From positions 1 through 51,697 of the forward strand of contig PQXE01000022.1 in the NCBI GenBank assembly GCA_003194495.1: a DNA stretch of 51,697 bases, given 5' to 3'. Numbering within the stretch: position 1 is the stretch's first letter; each line of letters opens with the position of its first letter. The notes beneath the pieces are model-generated. The model saw nothing but the letters and a program-made list of their open reading frames with translations, did no database searches and was not told where the DNA came from. The translations under genes and the position numbers were made by a program. Of this stretch, positions 8,782 through 17,048 are shown piece by piece. This DNA comes from Deltaproteobacteria bacterium. Lineage in GTDB: Bacteria > Desulfobacterota > Dissulfuribacteria > Dissulfuribacterales > UBA3076.

Positions 8782-10239
8782 TTAAAACTCCTTCAACCAC
8801 TTGTCCGCAGGCGCACATCTTTCTTTCCCATGCTTGACTAATAAATTGATATCCTTGACTTTTCTATGCAACTTGTTTCCGAGGATATCTCTGGCGGTCA
8901 GCAAGAGTTCTGCTGAGGTCTTCGGGATCGGGAGATCGACCTCGGCGGGCAAGACCTGCCCTCCTGCAGTCTTGATAAGGGAACCGTCATCTTCAAGCAT
9001 CTCCATATACCAGAAGGCCATAGGTACTTCGCCCTTACTTTGGATGTCCAGGACTATATCATTACCCTGCTTCCTGGCCTCCAGGATCATATCCGGTGGA
9101 TTTCGCATCAAGGCAACCTTTTCTGAAACCATGGCCATATTTCCAGCCCGGTCCCATACCTTAAGGTCAATCCGGTAATTTCCATCAGCAACACGTGAGC
9201 GGTCACCTGTCTGTCCCCGCCAGTAAAAACGGGAGGGAAGACTCCCTTCTTTGTCTTCGCGCAGGATTGTCTCTCCGGTTTCGTCCTTGACGGAGAATTC
9301 CCAGCGTGATATCGGTTCTGGTTCTGGAAAACGTGGAATAGCGAAGATCCGGTCCCGAAAAGCTACCACCCCATTAAGCCTGACACCCTTAAGGTCCAAG
9401 ACAAAGCAGGGGGAATGATTGTCCACACGATATGTCCCCAGTAATGTGGCTTGTTCCCTGCCTGAGGGCCATTGCAGGCTGAGGCCTACAGGGTATGGGC
9501 CCTCCTCTTTAGGGGCGATCCAGGATGCCTGGTAGAAGTTATCATCCTTACGCTGCATGGGGAAGGACTCTTGGCCCCGGACCTTTAGGGAGACCTTCGG
9601 GGGCCGGCCATCCATGACGGATCGAAGCCATACTCTGCATGTAATCATTTCACCGCTTCTGATGTACTGACGTCCCATGTCCACGTCGTCAAGCTCAAAG
9701 AATGCTTTCTGGTCCCTAATTTGACCTATGTCCTCAGGCCATTCCTCAAGGAGGTCCTGAACCACTATGGGCATCAGATCTTCAGTTGTGTGTGGTTCCA
9801 GGACCCCGAGCGGATTACGCATTTCATTACAGGAAAGGCCCATGGAACCGGACCAGATTGTCCTGGCATCGCCGGTGCGGATCAAATACAGGACCATGCC
9901 GAAAGCTGCGCACGGCCTTTCCTGGCGCTGGCTCACCGTCCCAAGAAGAATGAAGTCAGCCCCCAATTCTTTGCGGGCCTGTAAGACATAATAGGTGTCC
10001 AGAAAGCCCAGCCAGCGTATTCGATTACGGGTCATGAAGGAAAGCACTGCATCTTGAGAAATTACCTCCAGCCCTCGAGAAGCAACCGCCTTTTCAATAT
10101 ATTCGGTAAGCGCAAAATTGACCCCGTTAGGGCCCTGGCTCAAATCCTCCACCGGCAGGACAGCAATCTTCTCAGCTCCTACTGCAGATGACAGAAAAAA
10201 TCCTAAGATTAGAGCAATGAAGGCGTGTCTGAAAAAAAT
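8782..10239 (-). CDS. Secreted CsgG/FlgO-like protein with large C-terminal extension; probable ATT start
   Basis: From the ATT at 10239 the protein is 485 aa. No ATG, GTG or TTG in this frame precedes the conserved 'KIAVLPVEDLSQGPNG' strand; the first GTG falls inside it and would remove both signal peptide and strand. With ATT the N-terminus reads (M)FFRHAFIALILGFFLSSAVGA then EK, a normal signal peptide, and AGGAG sits eight bases upstream. The N-terminal 130 residues resemble the CsgG/FlgO fold ('LGADFILLGTVSQRQE', 'TGDARTIWSG'). The rest looks like Ig-like beta domains: 'RIDLKVWDRAGNMAMV' and 'LLLTARDILGNKL' match bacterial Ig/FlgD-type strands. It follows the 192-aa paralogue by 18 bases. 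Function unknown; perhaps a periplasmic linker. Confidence 0.75.
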   Translation of the reverse strand: MFFRHAFIALILGFFLSSAVGAEKIAVLPVEDLSQGPNGVNFALTEYIEKAVASRGLEVISQDAVLSFMTRNRIRWLGFLDTYYVLQARKELGADFILLGTVSQRQERPCAAFGMVLYLIRTGDARTIWSGSMGLSCNEMRNPLGVLEPHTTEDLMPIVVQDLLEEWPEDIGQIRDQKAFFELDDVDMGRQYIRSGEMITCRVWLRSVMDGRPPKVSLKVRGQESFPMQRKDDNFYQASWIAPKEEGPYPVGLSLQWPSGREQATLLGTYRVDNHSPCFVLDLKGVRLNGVVAFRDRIFAIPRFPEPEPISRWEFSVKDETGETILREDKEGSLPSRFYWRGQTGDRSRVADGNYRIDLKVWDRAGNMAMVSEKVALMRNPPDMILEARKQGNDIVLDIQSKGEVPMAFWYMEMLEDDGSLIKTAGGQVLPAEVDLPIPKTSAELLLTARDILGNKLHRKVKDINLLVKHGKERCAPADKWLKEF

Positions 10240-10257
10240 GGTCTTACTCCTGTTTGT

Positions 10258-10836
10258 TTACCGGGTAGGCAGAGTTTCGAGAATGTCTTCGATTGTGCCC
10301 AATCCAACCTGGAACATGTCACGGGGCGCCAAGCCGAACAGCCGTCCCCACAGGCAATAGCCGGTCCCATGGCCGCTGGCCTGCCAGAGGACGATTGCCG
10401 AATCGCAATCGATGAGCTGCAAAGTCAGAGACAATTCCGGAAAAGAAAAATTGCCCTTTCGCCCTACCCCGGAATAATCCACTGCGCCCTGCAGAATGGC
10501 CTGGACGTTCAGCCTTTGCCCAAGCCTTCTTGTCATGGATATATCCAAAGGGGCCCCGGGCTTGATGACCTCATTCTGGAGTGTGCTGTCCACAATGCCC
10601 TTGCCTACAACATCAAAAAGCCCCATGGCAAGACACTGCGTGATAGTGAAATCCCGCGTCCTTGCGGCGGCATGCTCGTCGTCGCTGAAATTTTCAAAAG
10701 GCAGCACTGCTACCTGCTGCACATAACCCAGTTCTGTGTCCTCGCGAAGAAATGACTCTGAGCTTGTTTTAACCCCACAGCCGCTCAATATATCGACAGT
10801 CAGCAAAATAAAAACCACAAGGAAACATTTTCTCAT
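10258..10836 (-). CDS. FlgO/CsgG-like lipoprotein
   Basis: A 192-aa protein starting MRKCFLVVFILLT with a lipobox (ILSGC). The conserved block 'VQQVAVLPFENFSDDEHAAARTR...CLAMGLFDVV' and 'LNVQAILQGAVDYSGV' identify it as the same family as its two downstream neighbours. Start at 10836 rather than 10845 because GGGGAGG lies nine bases before the second ATG and touches the first. It follows the beta-barrel gene by about 70 bases. Function is not known; a lipoprotein ring or barrel-accessory role at the outer membrane is a guess from the fold. Confidence 0.75.
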   Translation of the reverse strand: MRKCFLVVFILLTVDILSGCGVKTSSESFLREDTELGYVQQVAVLPFENFSDDEHAAARTRDFTITQCLAMGLFDVVGKGIVDSTLQNEVIKPGAPLDISMTRRLGQRLNVQAILQGAVDYSGVGRKGNFSFPELSLTLQLIDCDSAIVLWQASGHGTGYCLWGRLFGLAPRDMFQVGLGTIEDILETLPTR

Positions 10837-10906
10837 CCCCGGCATCCTCCCCGTTCCTCTTTCAGGATTTTTTGCAATATAATCATAATCGAATTACCCG
10901 ATTACA

Positions 10907-12979
10907 TCAAAACCGCGCTATAAGCTGCCCACTGATACTCCATGGCTCATCCTTTTCTGCGATCTGGTAGCTGCCATTAACGTTAACAGAGAAAATTTGG
11001 TTGACCATCCAGCTCCAGAAGAAGTTGTATTTCTGTGTGGTTGAAGTGGTATATGCGTATAAATAACCCAGATTCAACTGGATTTTGTGCGTAGGACCAA
11101 GGCTCAGAATCAGGTGAAAGTTCGTAGTATCATCATCTTCTTTCTCCCATGTCCGGCTACCACAACCCCTTAATGAGAATATATCCGAAGGCCGCCAGTT
11201 CAGGATCAATATTCCGCCCATGGACTCTGAATCCGTTTCCGCCTTGTTCTTATTGTATTCCCCGGTCAAGTCCGCAGTAAGTTCCGGGCTCAAGCGGGCC
11301 GTCACGGTACATTGTGCCCCGTAAGTCCGGCTGTCTTCCCCGTCCACATAGTCAGTGGTGCCGTAAAGGAGATCCAGGCTGGAGTTCAGGTCAGGAAATA
11401 AGACAGCTGTGGTATAGAGGGTGTAATTATGAGTAGTGGACTGCCTATCATCGTCCTCGTAGTTTTCGTTGCGTGTAGCGCCTATACTCAGGTCCAGAGT
11501 GGAAAGCGGCGCAGAGGCTATCATGAAAGAATAGGAACGGCTCACCGTGTTCGGCTGATCCTCATAATCCTGCCGGTTTTCACTTGCGCTCAGGCTGGGG
11601 GCGAAATATCGGCTGGGCGTCCATGAAAGAATTCCTGTCTGGTTTCGCCGATCCCTATCCGAACCCGGATCCATCTTCCCGGTCTCGAGTAAGAGGCTAT
11701 AGTTCATGTTCAGGTCAGTGGTCAAGCGAAACCCAAGATGGACGTCAGTGTGAAAATTTTCATATGTACTTTCTTCTTTTTTTGATTCGGTGCGACACAA
11801 TACATCCATCTCGCTGATGGAAACAGCCTCTTCCGGGGTCTGAACAGTCACCAGCTTGATATAATCCTTCTTTACTTTAGGAATATCAAACTCAAAACGT
11901 AAAAGAGAGGAGTTGTAAGAATGATGGATGCCCGTGGCATTCAGGTCCCAATCTGCGCCATTGTCACTGAAGTAAAGGTCCCAGTGAAAATCCCGGGCTA
12001 CTCTGCTTGAGTTATCAACTGTATATAGATAGATCATATCCACATCCTGACAATCCACCCTCACCCCAATATTTTCTTTTTCATCAGGTTGTATTTCCAG
12101 GGCTTCTGTATGAACGTCGCGGTTAATAAGGCGGGAGTTTTCCTGCAAAGTATCATGTGAAGGGTCATATAGTACGCCAGAAAAGCCTTGGAAAGCAGTG
12201 ACTGGGCGGGGGGTCCCGACCGGCCCCATGAACTCCTGCTTAATATTGGAATACTGTTCTGAGAAACCAAATGTAAAACGGTTGTCCCAAAAAGAATTTT
12301 TGATCTCCAGCCGGGCAAAATGGTTATCCGTCGTATCCTTGGAGTCGGCTACCCTGTCCTTCCCCTCATTGCAAAAATAGTTATAAAAGGCCCTTACCAT
12401 GCCTAAGTCCCAATCTGTGTCAAACTGAATGTTGGAAGAATCCGTATCGACGATGTGAGGACTCTGATCGTCCGAAGAGTATTCTTCCCCGTAAGAGAGA
12501 CGGAAATCAGGCCACCAATCCCGGCGCCATGTACTGTACAAATTGGTATCCCACGAACGGTCGGACATGTTCGCAGCCTCGGAATTCATGCGCTCTGTGG
12601 TAGTGCCGGAGAGATCAAATCGAAAGATGTCATTGTTTATCATAAAGTCCAAGGTAGAATACAGAAGCTCGTTCACCCGTCCTTCAGTCCAGTCACGATT
12701 GTACCGCACACTTCCTTCCAGGGTCATGGCCTCAGTAATTTCACTTTCTACGTCCACATTATAATTCTGTCTGAAGGATTCCAGGCTCTCGCCGTTCCCG
12801 GTCTTTTGATATTGCCAATTTCCGTACAAACTGATTGGATCGGCTAGAGCGGCAATATTCCAGACCAGTGTAACGGAAAGGATTAACATACCCCACGAAC
12901 AGATTCCTCTCGCCCATCCCAAAAAAAAGAGAAGAGAAGTACATAGCCTGCTAACCTCCTTAAATTTTTCCTTGCCCAT
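10907..12979 (-). CDS. Outer-membrane beta-barrel (candidate conduit porin) with F5/8C-like insert
   Basis: This 690-aa protein has an N-terminal signal segment (hydrophobic run ending NIAALA, mature near residue 47), many alternating amphipathic strands rich in Tyr, Trp, Ser, Asp and Thr, and a C-terminal phenylalanine (QLIARF), all hallmarks of outer-membrane barrels. Residues about 300-396 differ: 'FHWDLYFSDNGADWD' and 'YIKLVTVQTPEEAVSISEMDVL' resemble a discoidin (F5/8 type C) domain, perhaps a plug or surface loop. Placed first in the array with cytochromes behind it, it is the natural porin for a trans-outer-membrane cytochrome. The start is uncertain: no well-spaced ribosome site precedes 12979 and the signal region is long. 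Confidence 0.82.
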   Translation of the reverse strand: MGKEKFKEVSRLCTSLLFFLGWARGICSWGMLILSVTLVWNIAALADPISLYGNWQYQKTGNGESLESFRQNYNVDVESEITEAMTLEGSVRYNRDWTEGRVNELLYSTLDFMINNDIFRFDLSGTTTERMNSEAANMSDRSWDTNLYSTWRRDWWPDFRLSYGEEYSSDDQSPHIVDTDSSNIQFDTDWDLGMVRAFYNYFCNEGKDRVADSKDTTDNHFARLEIKNSFWDNRFTFGFSEQYSNIKQEFMGPVGTPRPVTAFQGFSGVLYDPSHDTLQENSRLINRDVHTEALEIQPDEKENIGVRVDCQDVDMIYLYTVDNSSRVARDFHWDLYFSDNGADWDLNATGIHHSYNSSLLRFEFDIPKVKKDYIKLVTVQTPEEAVSISEMDVLCRTESKKEESTYENFHTDVHLGFRLTTDLNMNYSLLLETGKMDPGSDRDRRNQTGILSWTPSRYFAPSLSASENRQDYEDQPNTVSRSYSFMIASAPLSTLDLSIGATRNENYEDDDRQSTTHNYTLYTTAVLFPDLNSSLDLLYGTTDYVDGEDSRTYGAQCTVTARLSPELTADLTGEYNKNKAETDSESMGGILILNWRPSDIFSLRGCGSRTWEKEDDDTTNFHLILSLGPTHKIQLNLGYLYAYTTSTTQKYNFFWSWMVNQIFSVNVNGSYQIAEKDEPWSISGQLIARF

Positions 12980-13378
12980 CCCCTTGACAGCTTTCCCATA
13001 ATTTTACCGGGCTACCTACCATGAGATCCTTTGCGCTACTGATCCATAGGTATGGATATGTTTAAAAACCAGTTTTTATTCAAAGAATGGACTTTTAAAC
13101 AAATCATGACTGATAATTCACTGGAATTTCATATAATTAGAAAAGAATAAGAGCCTTGTTTAGCTATAATATTGCCGAATGCCTCCAAAATTGTAGTGTT
13201 ATAAATATAAATAAAGTGTTATCCTTGAGTATTGTCAAGTATTTGTTCCCGGTGGCTACGCCGCAGGGAATCACGATTATCTTGATATAGGTAATAGATC
13301 GGTCTGTAACCGTTCACACTCCCTGGCAGCCGACAGGGTTTTACAGGGTTTCAACCGCGGACTAGGAGTAAAAATCTT
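12980..13378. promoter_or_regulatory. Divergent intergenic region between barrel array and second NHL gene
   Basis: About 400 AT-rich bases separate two divergently read genes, so promoters for both directions should lie here. A TATAAT-like hexamer is visible near 13164 (TAGCTATAATATTG) but without a convincing -35 partner. The right part carries a copy of the GTAACCGTTCAC repeat, described separately. No gene is seen. Confidence 0.45.
13306..13366 (+). repeat. Single-ended copy of the GTAACCGTTCAC repeat family
   Basis: GTAACCGTTCACACTCCCTG continues with GCAGCCGACAGG and later TTTCAACCGCGGAC. The same series in reverse orientation ends the element at 33654-33790, and a degenerate version follows rpsO. 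Here only one half is present, a few bases before the second NHL gene, so it may now lie in that gene's 5' leader. Confidence 0.65.
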
Positions 13379-14491
13379 ATGAAAAGGATTCTCCGGTATC
13401 ATATGTTCAGATGGTTTTGTATGTCAGGCATTTTGCTATTCATGCTTCTTGCCGGGCCGGTGGTCAGCCTTGACACAGTTTCTGCAATGACTTCGGAGGT
13501 TAAGGCTGTGGCTATGCTTACGGCAGACGATCAGGGGGCATCTCTGGCCTGCCCCTCTGGAGTCTTTTTTGACAAGACTGCAAAAGAGGTCTACGTGATC
13601 AACTCCGGGCGGAGCCGGATTGTAATCTATGGTCCGGATTTCTTTCCCCGTATCTCACTTGGCGCAGGCAGAGGCGTGGATGCTCCCTATGGCGTGCATG
13701 TCAATGAAGATGGTCTTCTTTATATATGCCAGGGCAGAAGGCAGGATAAACCCGCCCGCCTCACCATCCTTAACGCGGCCTTTTTCCCTGTTAAGGAAAT
13801 AGAATTTACGGGATTTGAAGGGGCCGATAGATTCATTCCGCGTCGAGTGGCAATTGGCCACGGTGGAGAAATCTATGTGGCCGGCATAAACTCCAGGGGA
13901 ATTCTCGTGTTGGACAAAGATGGCAATTTCCTCAGGTGTCTGACTCCATTGGACACGGTATGGGGCACAGAGGAAGAAACCAGCCCCGGATCGGAAACAG
14001 TACAGGAACCAAGGCAGGGTAAGAGTCCGGTCCTTATTCTCGAAGTCTGCACTGACAGATCAGGCCGTCTCTATCTATTAAGTGAGGAGACAAGCAAGGT
14101 TTATGTATACGACCGGGAAGAAAATTTCCTTTTCTCCTTCGGCAAGAAAGGTGGGTCTTCCGGCAAGTTGAGCCGTCCAAGGGGCCTTGCAGTGGACAAC
14201 GAGAGAGATCGAATTTATGTTGTAGATTACATGCGCCAGACTATCCTGGTCTATGACCTTACGGGCCGGTACCTCTTTGAATTTGGAGGCCAGGGCTGGG
14301 GACCAGGCTGGTTCAACTTTCCCACCGGCGCGGCTACTGACAGCCGCGGAAACCTAATAGTGGCGGATTTTTTCAATAACAGGGTCCAAGTGCTGGAAGT
14401 ACCGATTACCATCCCCGAATTTACCGATGCAGGGGCTGCCGAACCGAATTTTCAGGCCGTACCCTCATCGAAAAAATCCAGATCCCGCTAA
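13379..14491 (+). CDS. Secreted six-bladed NHL-repeat protein
   Basis: This 370-aa protein starts with a signal peptide (hydrophobic run 'MSGILLFMLLAGPVVS') and then carries NHL-type blades: 'ACPSGVFFDKTAKEVYVINS', 'RPRGLAVDNERDRIYVVDYM', 'FPTGAATDSRGNLIVADFFN'. The last two show the canonical 'P.G.AvD..g.iyVaD..n.rVqv' pattern. It faces away from the barrel-cytochrome array but is embedded between it and the 12-heme pair, suggesting a linked role, perhaps as an extracellular or periplasmic scaffold. GGAGTA lies ten bases before the ATG. A terminator follows 57 bases after the stop. Confidence 0.87.
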   Translation: MKRILRYHMFRWFCMSGILLFMLLAGPVVSLDTVSAMTSEVKAVAMLTADDQGASLACPSGVFFDKTAKEVYVINSGRSRIVIYGPDFFPRISLGAGRGVDAPYGVHVNEDGLLYICQGRRQDKPARLTILNAAFFPVKEIEFTGFEGADRFIPRRVAIGHGGEIYVAGINSRGILVLDKDGNFLRCLTPLDTVWGTEEETSPGSETVQEPRQGKSPVLILEVCTDRSGRLYLLSEETSKVYVYDREENFLFSFGKKGGSSGKLSRPRGLAVDNERDRIYVVDYMRQTILVYDLTGRYLFEFGGQGWGPGWFNFPTGAATDSRGNLIVADFFNNRVQVLEVPITIPEFTDAGAAEPNFQAVPSSKKSRSR

Positions 14492-14494
14492 TCA

Positions 14495-14547
14495 GGGTTC
14501 AAAGGTTCAGGGGTTTTTTAAACCTTTGAACCCTGAACCTCTGAACC
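14495..14547. repeat. Imperfect inverted repeat just downstream of NHL gene
   Basis: GGTTCAAAGGTTCAGGGGTT and AACCCTGAACCTCTGAACC-like arms around TTTTTTAAACCTTTGA form a long imperfect hairpin directly after the stop codon and before the terminator. Heptamer-like units (GGTTCA/TGAACC) recur. It may stabilise the 3' end of the transcript or be a small palindromic repeat. Confidence 0.5.
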
Positions 14548-14587
14548 AAAAAAAAGGGGATAAGCCTAAAGGCTATCCCTTTTTTTG
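14548..14587. terminator. Bidirectional rho-independent terminator
   Basis: A run of A's, the stem GGGGATAAGCC / GGCTATCCC with one bulge, a short AAA loop, then a run of T's. The A-tract and T-tract on both sides allow termination in both directions, which fits the convergent NHL gene (plus) and 12-heme gene (minus) that flank it. Confidence 0.8.
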
Positions 14588-14606
14588 TTTTTCAGTTAAT
14601 TGCGCG

Positions 14607-15530
14607 TTACATACGTAAATCGTGCGCTATGCTGTGGCAAGCCCCGCACGTTGGATATTTCTTGTGTATTGCTGGATTGTGAGGCGCATCACCATGACAA
14701 TCCTGACAAGCCATGAGTTCCTTGTGAGTGGGATGACATTCCGCGCATGCCAATTCCGAATGTTTGGTCTGATGGGTCTTAAGGTCATCAAACGGCACAT
14801 CATGGCACCCGGCGCATATCATGTTCTTTTCTACTTCCCCGGAATACGCGATCTGCAAAGGCTCATGAACAGGATGACAAGCGAGACATTCCGGCGAATT
14901 CATTGTTACTGATGGGCTGTGATTTTCGTGACACTCTGAACAATCAGGTATCCTGCCATGACTTTCGGAATGACAGGAGGAGCAGGCTTCTTCCGTGTGC
15001 ATGCTGGGGTTCTTGGTCACGATTTGTGCTACCTGAGTATGACATGGCCTGCACTGAAGTTCGATGTTGGATGGATCCGGTATTGCCATTACCGGTCTGT
15101 GGGGATCAGCGTGACAATCTGCGCATTTTTGAACCGCTTCGTCCTTGCCGTGAGGATCATCATGACAGGCTGAGCATTTTGGCATGATCTCGGCGTAATT
15201 GTTCTTCAAGGGGTTATATGCATGATAAACCTCGTGGCAATCCGTACAGCCAACACCAACATGCTTACCCCCGTCTTTTTTGATCCTCGTGAATTGATCC
15301 ATATGGCATTGAGCGCACTCCCCACTGGTTAGAGGCGTTACTTTAACATTATAGACGCTTACCGTTTGCTCGACGGCCTTCACGGTTTTCACCGTTGCGG
15401 CCTCCCCAGGCTGAGCAACTTCTCCCGTTTCTAACGCTGCAGGCCGTTGCTTCACACATCCAAAACAGATGGCGAGAAGAAGCAGACATAATACTCCGAT
15501 AAGTATTCCAATCCCATTTTTTACCGTCAT
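14607..15530 (-). CDS. 12-heme c-type cytochrome, probable lipoprotein
   Basis: A 307-aa exported protein with 12 CXXCH motifs (CAQCH first, CGACH last). The signal segment ends AICFGC; this could be a lipobox although Cys at -3 is unusual. A Val/Thr-rich spacer of about 50 residues follows before the first heme. Many motifs are followed by 'xxPH' or 'xSH' (CHDDPH, CHADPH, CHSESH), pointing to bis-histidine ligation. Start at 15530 has AAAGGA eight bases upstream; a further upstream in-frame start at 15551 lacks this. It shares heme number and heme order with the gene before it, so the two are paralogues. Probably periplasmic electron carriers feeding the outer-membrane conduit (inference). 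Confidence 0.9.
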   Translation of the reverse strand: MTVKNGIGILIGVLCLLLLAICFGCVKQRPAALETGEVAQPGEAATVKTVKAVEQTVSVYNVKVTPLTSGECAQCHMDQFTRIKKDGGKHVGVGCTDCHEVYHAYNPLKNNYAEIMPKCSACHDDPHGKDEAVQKCADCHADPHRPVMAIPDPSNIELQCRPCHTQVAQIVTKNPSMHTEEACSSCHSESHGRIPDCSECHENHSPSVTMNSPECLACHPVHEPLQIAYSGEVEKNMICAGCHDVPFDDLKTHQTKHSELACAECHPTHKELMACQDCHGDAPHNPAIHKKYPTCGACHSIAHDLRM

Positions 15531-15613
15531 TGTCCCAGTCCTTTGTCTCAAAATTTTTCTGCTAGCTTGATCCCAGCAATCCCAAATATTTCAATATTAC
15601 CCTTACTCCCAGT

Positions 15614-16411
15614 TTATTTAGCAAGATTGTGCGCATCTAAATGGCAATCCAGGCAATTCGGCATTGCCTTGTGCTGTGCCGCCGAGTGCGGTTTACCGTG
15701 ACATGTCTCACACTGCGGGACAACAGGATGGACTCCCCTGTGACAAAATGCGCAGGTAAATGTCTTATGTAAGGTGGTAGTCTTGTTCATAAGATCACCA
15801 TATTCCTCGTGACATGGCGTGCAGTAAGCCCTTGGTGTTTCATTGGCATAATGGATTGTCAATGGCTGATGCACCGGATGGCATCCGAGGCAATCACTTG
15901 ATGTTTGACCCTGTGCGTGTGGTTCATGACATACGGAGCAGTCGGGAATCTCTCCATGAAAAGTATGACAAAAAGTACAGTCGACCTCTGTGTGCTTGCT
16001 TGGATGGTCCTGAAGTTCTTTACCCTGTTCCGGATGACAGGTTAGACAGGCTGTGGTGATATTATCGTCCAGTTGTAATGCAAGGGGTTGGTGCGGATCG
16101 GAGTGGCAGGAACCGCAGTTGTCCAATTCATAGTGTGGTTCTCCTGAATGGCACATGGCACAATCCGGAATTGCTTCCTTCCCCAGGGGCGGGTGTTCCG
16201 TGTGGCAATCCACACACCCCACGGCCGTCTTGTGGAGGCCTCCGTTCTGTTCTATGCTCACAGGTTCTGTTTTGTGGCATTTTATACAGTCGGTATTTTG
16301 AAGGCTTACCGCCTCTTGCGCTATGGCAACAGCGGTAAATGCAATCAAAATTACTGCGGACAAAAAGAATGTGTTTATAATTTTAATAAACGTTGCAGTT
16401 TTATTGTTCAT
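15614..16411 (-). CDS. 12-heme c-type cytochrome, periplasmic
   Basis: A 265-aa protein with a cleavable signal peptide (hydrophobic 'FFLSAVILIAFTAVAIA' then Q) and 12 CXXCH motifs. The order of motifs and the trailing histidines (CHTEHPP, CHSDPHQP, CHPVHQPL, CHGKPH, CHLDAHNLAK) closely match the neighbouring 307-aa 12-heme protein, including the final 'CH..AH.L' ending, so the pair arose by duplication. It lacks the lipobox and long spacer and is likely a soluble periplasmic carrier. ATG at 16411; GGAAGG lies 11 bases upstream, and a GTG at 16423 is possible. The two genes are 83 bases apart. Confidence 0.9.
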   Translation of the reverse strand: MNNKTATFIKIINTFFLSAVILIAFTAVAIAQEAVSLQNTDCIKCHKTEPVSIEQNGGLHKTAVGCVDCHTEHPPLGKEAIPDCAMCHSGEPHYELDNCGSCHSDPHQPLALQLDDNITTACLTCHPEQGKELQDHPSKHTEVDCTFCHTFHGEIPDCSVCHEPHAQGQTSSDCLGCHPVHQPLTIHYANETPRAYCTPCHEEYGDLMNKTTTLHKTFTCAFCHRGVHPVVPQCETCHGKPHSAAQHKAMPNCLDCHLDAHNLAK

Positions 16412-17005
16412 TCCTCGACACACCTTCCTTAACTGGAATCATCCTTTTTTGGATATATCCCAAAAATTGAATTCTCATTCAGTCTTGCCGCAAATTACAT
16501 TTTAAAAAATGTTTCAATAACGGTAAAAGCAAAAAGTAAATTTTTTAAAATAATCAAGCCATTATAATTTTTGGATGTCAAAAATTATTCATCACACTCA
16601 TCTAAAATAACGCAGGCATGATCTTAACAAGAGTAACATTTCTTTTCTTAGTCATTCAATTAGCAAATTAACCCTGTATTTGTCAAGTAATAACTTCTAT
16701 GGATATCTCGGCATCCTTCATTTTGTAGTTTACACTTTTTGTAACTATTCAGGTTGAAGGCTGAAGGATTTCAAGCATTTTGCAACAATCGAACGCCCTA
16801 AGTTTCGTCCCTAGAAGTCTTCAGTCTGAGGTGCGACCGAAGCAATCTACTAAAAATACAGGGATTGCTTCGTCGTTCGTTCGGAACCAGAGGTTTCCGT
16901 TCAGACACTATATAGCTTGCCACTGAGGGCTTAAAAGAGCCCTCAGTGCTGCGTCACAAAACTCGCTTGCACTTATTATAAAATATCCAGAGCTTCTCGA
17001 AATTC
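16412..17005. other. AT-rich intergenic region with palindromes, no gene
   Basis: About 600 bases with no convincing open frame. It must contain the promoter for the 12-heme pair. Two palindromes are seen. CGAAGCAATC with GATTGCTTCG (about 16839-16873) flank a short loop, a REP-like hairpin. CACTGAGGGCT/AGCCCTCAGTG (16921-16948) is a perfect 11-bp stem with a six-base loop but no T-tract. Near 16727 the string TGTAGTTTACACTTTTT matches a sequence beside the transposase at 51012, probably an old insertion-sequence end. Confidence 0.5.
16921..16948. repeat. Perfect 11-bp stem hairpin
   Basis: CACTGAGGGCT, loop TAAAAG, AGCCCTCAGTG. There is no following T-tract, so it is not an obvious intrinsic terminator; it may be a palindromic repeat unit. 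Confidence 0.6.
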
Positions 17006-17033
17006 TTGACATTCTCTATTTCATTCTTAATAT
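17006..17033 (+). promoter_or_regulatory. Sigma-70-type promoter for tRNA-Gly
   Basis: TTGACA at 17006-17011 and TAATAT at 17028-17033 with a 16-base spacer. The tRNA 5' end lies 16 bases downstream of the -10 element, a normal layout for a stable RNA promoter. It may also serve the rimP-nusA operon by read-through. Confidence 0.7.
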
Positions 17034-17048
17034 GCGTCTGGATTACAA

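Noticed and set aside
8782-10836. The 192-aa and 485-aa proteins as one gene split by a TAA
   Set aside because: They are in the same frame around one TAA, but each has its own complete signal peptide and its own CsgG-like first strand, so they are two genes.
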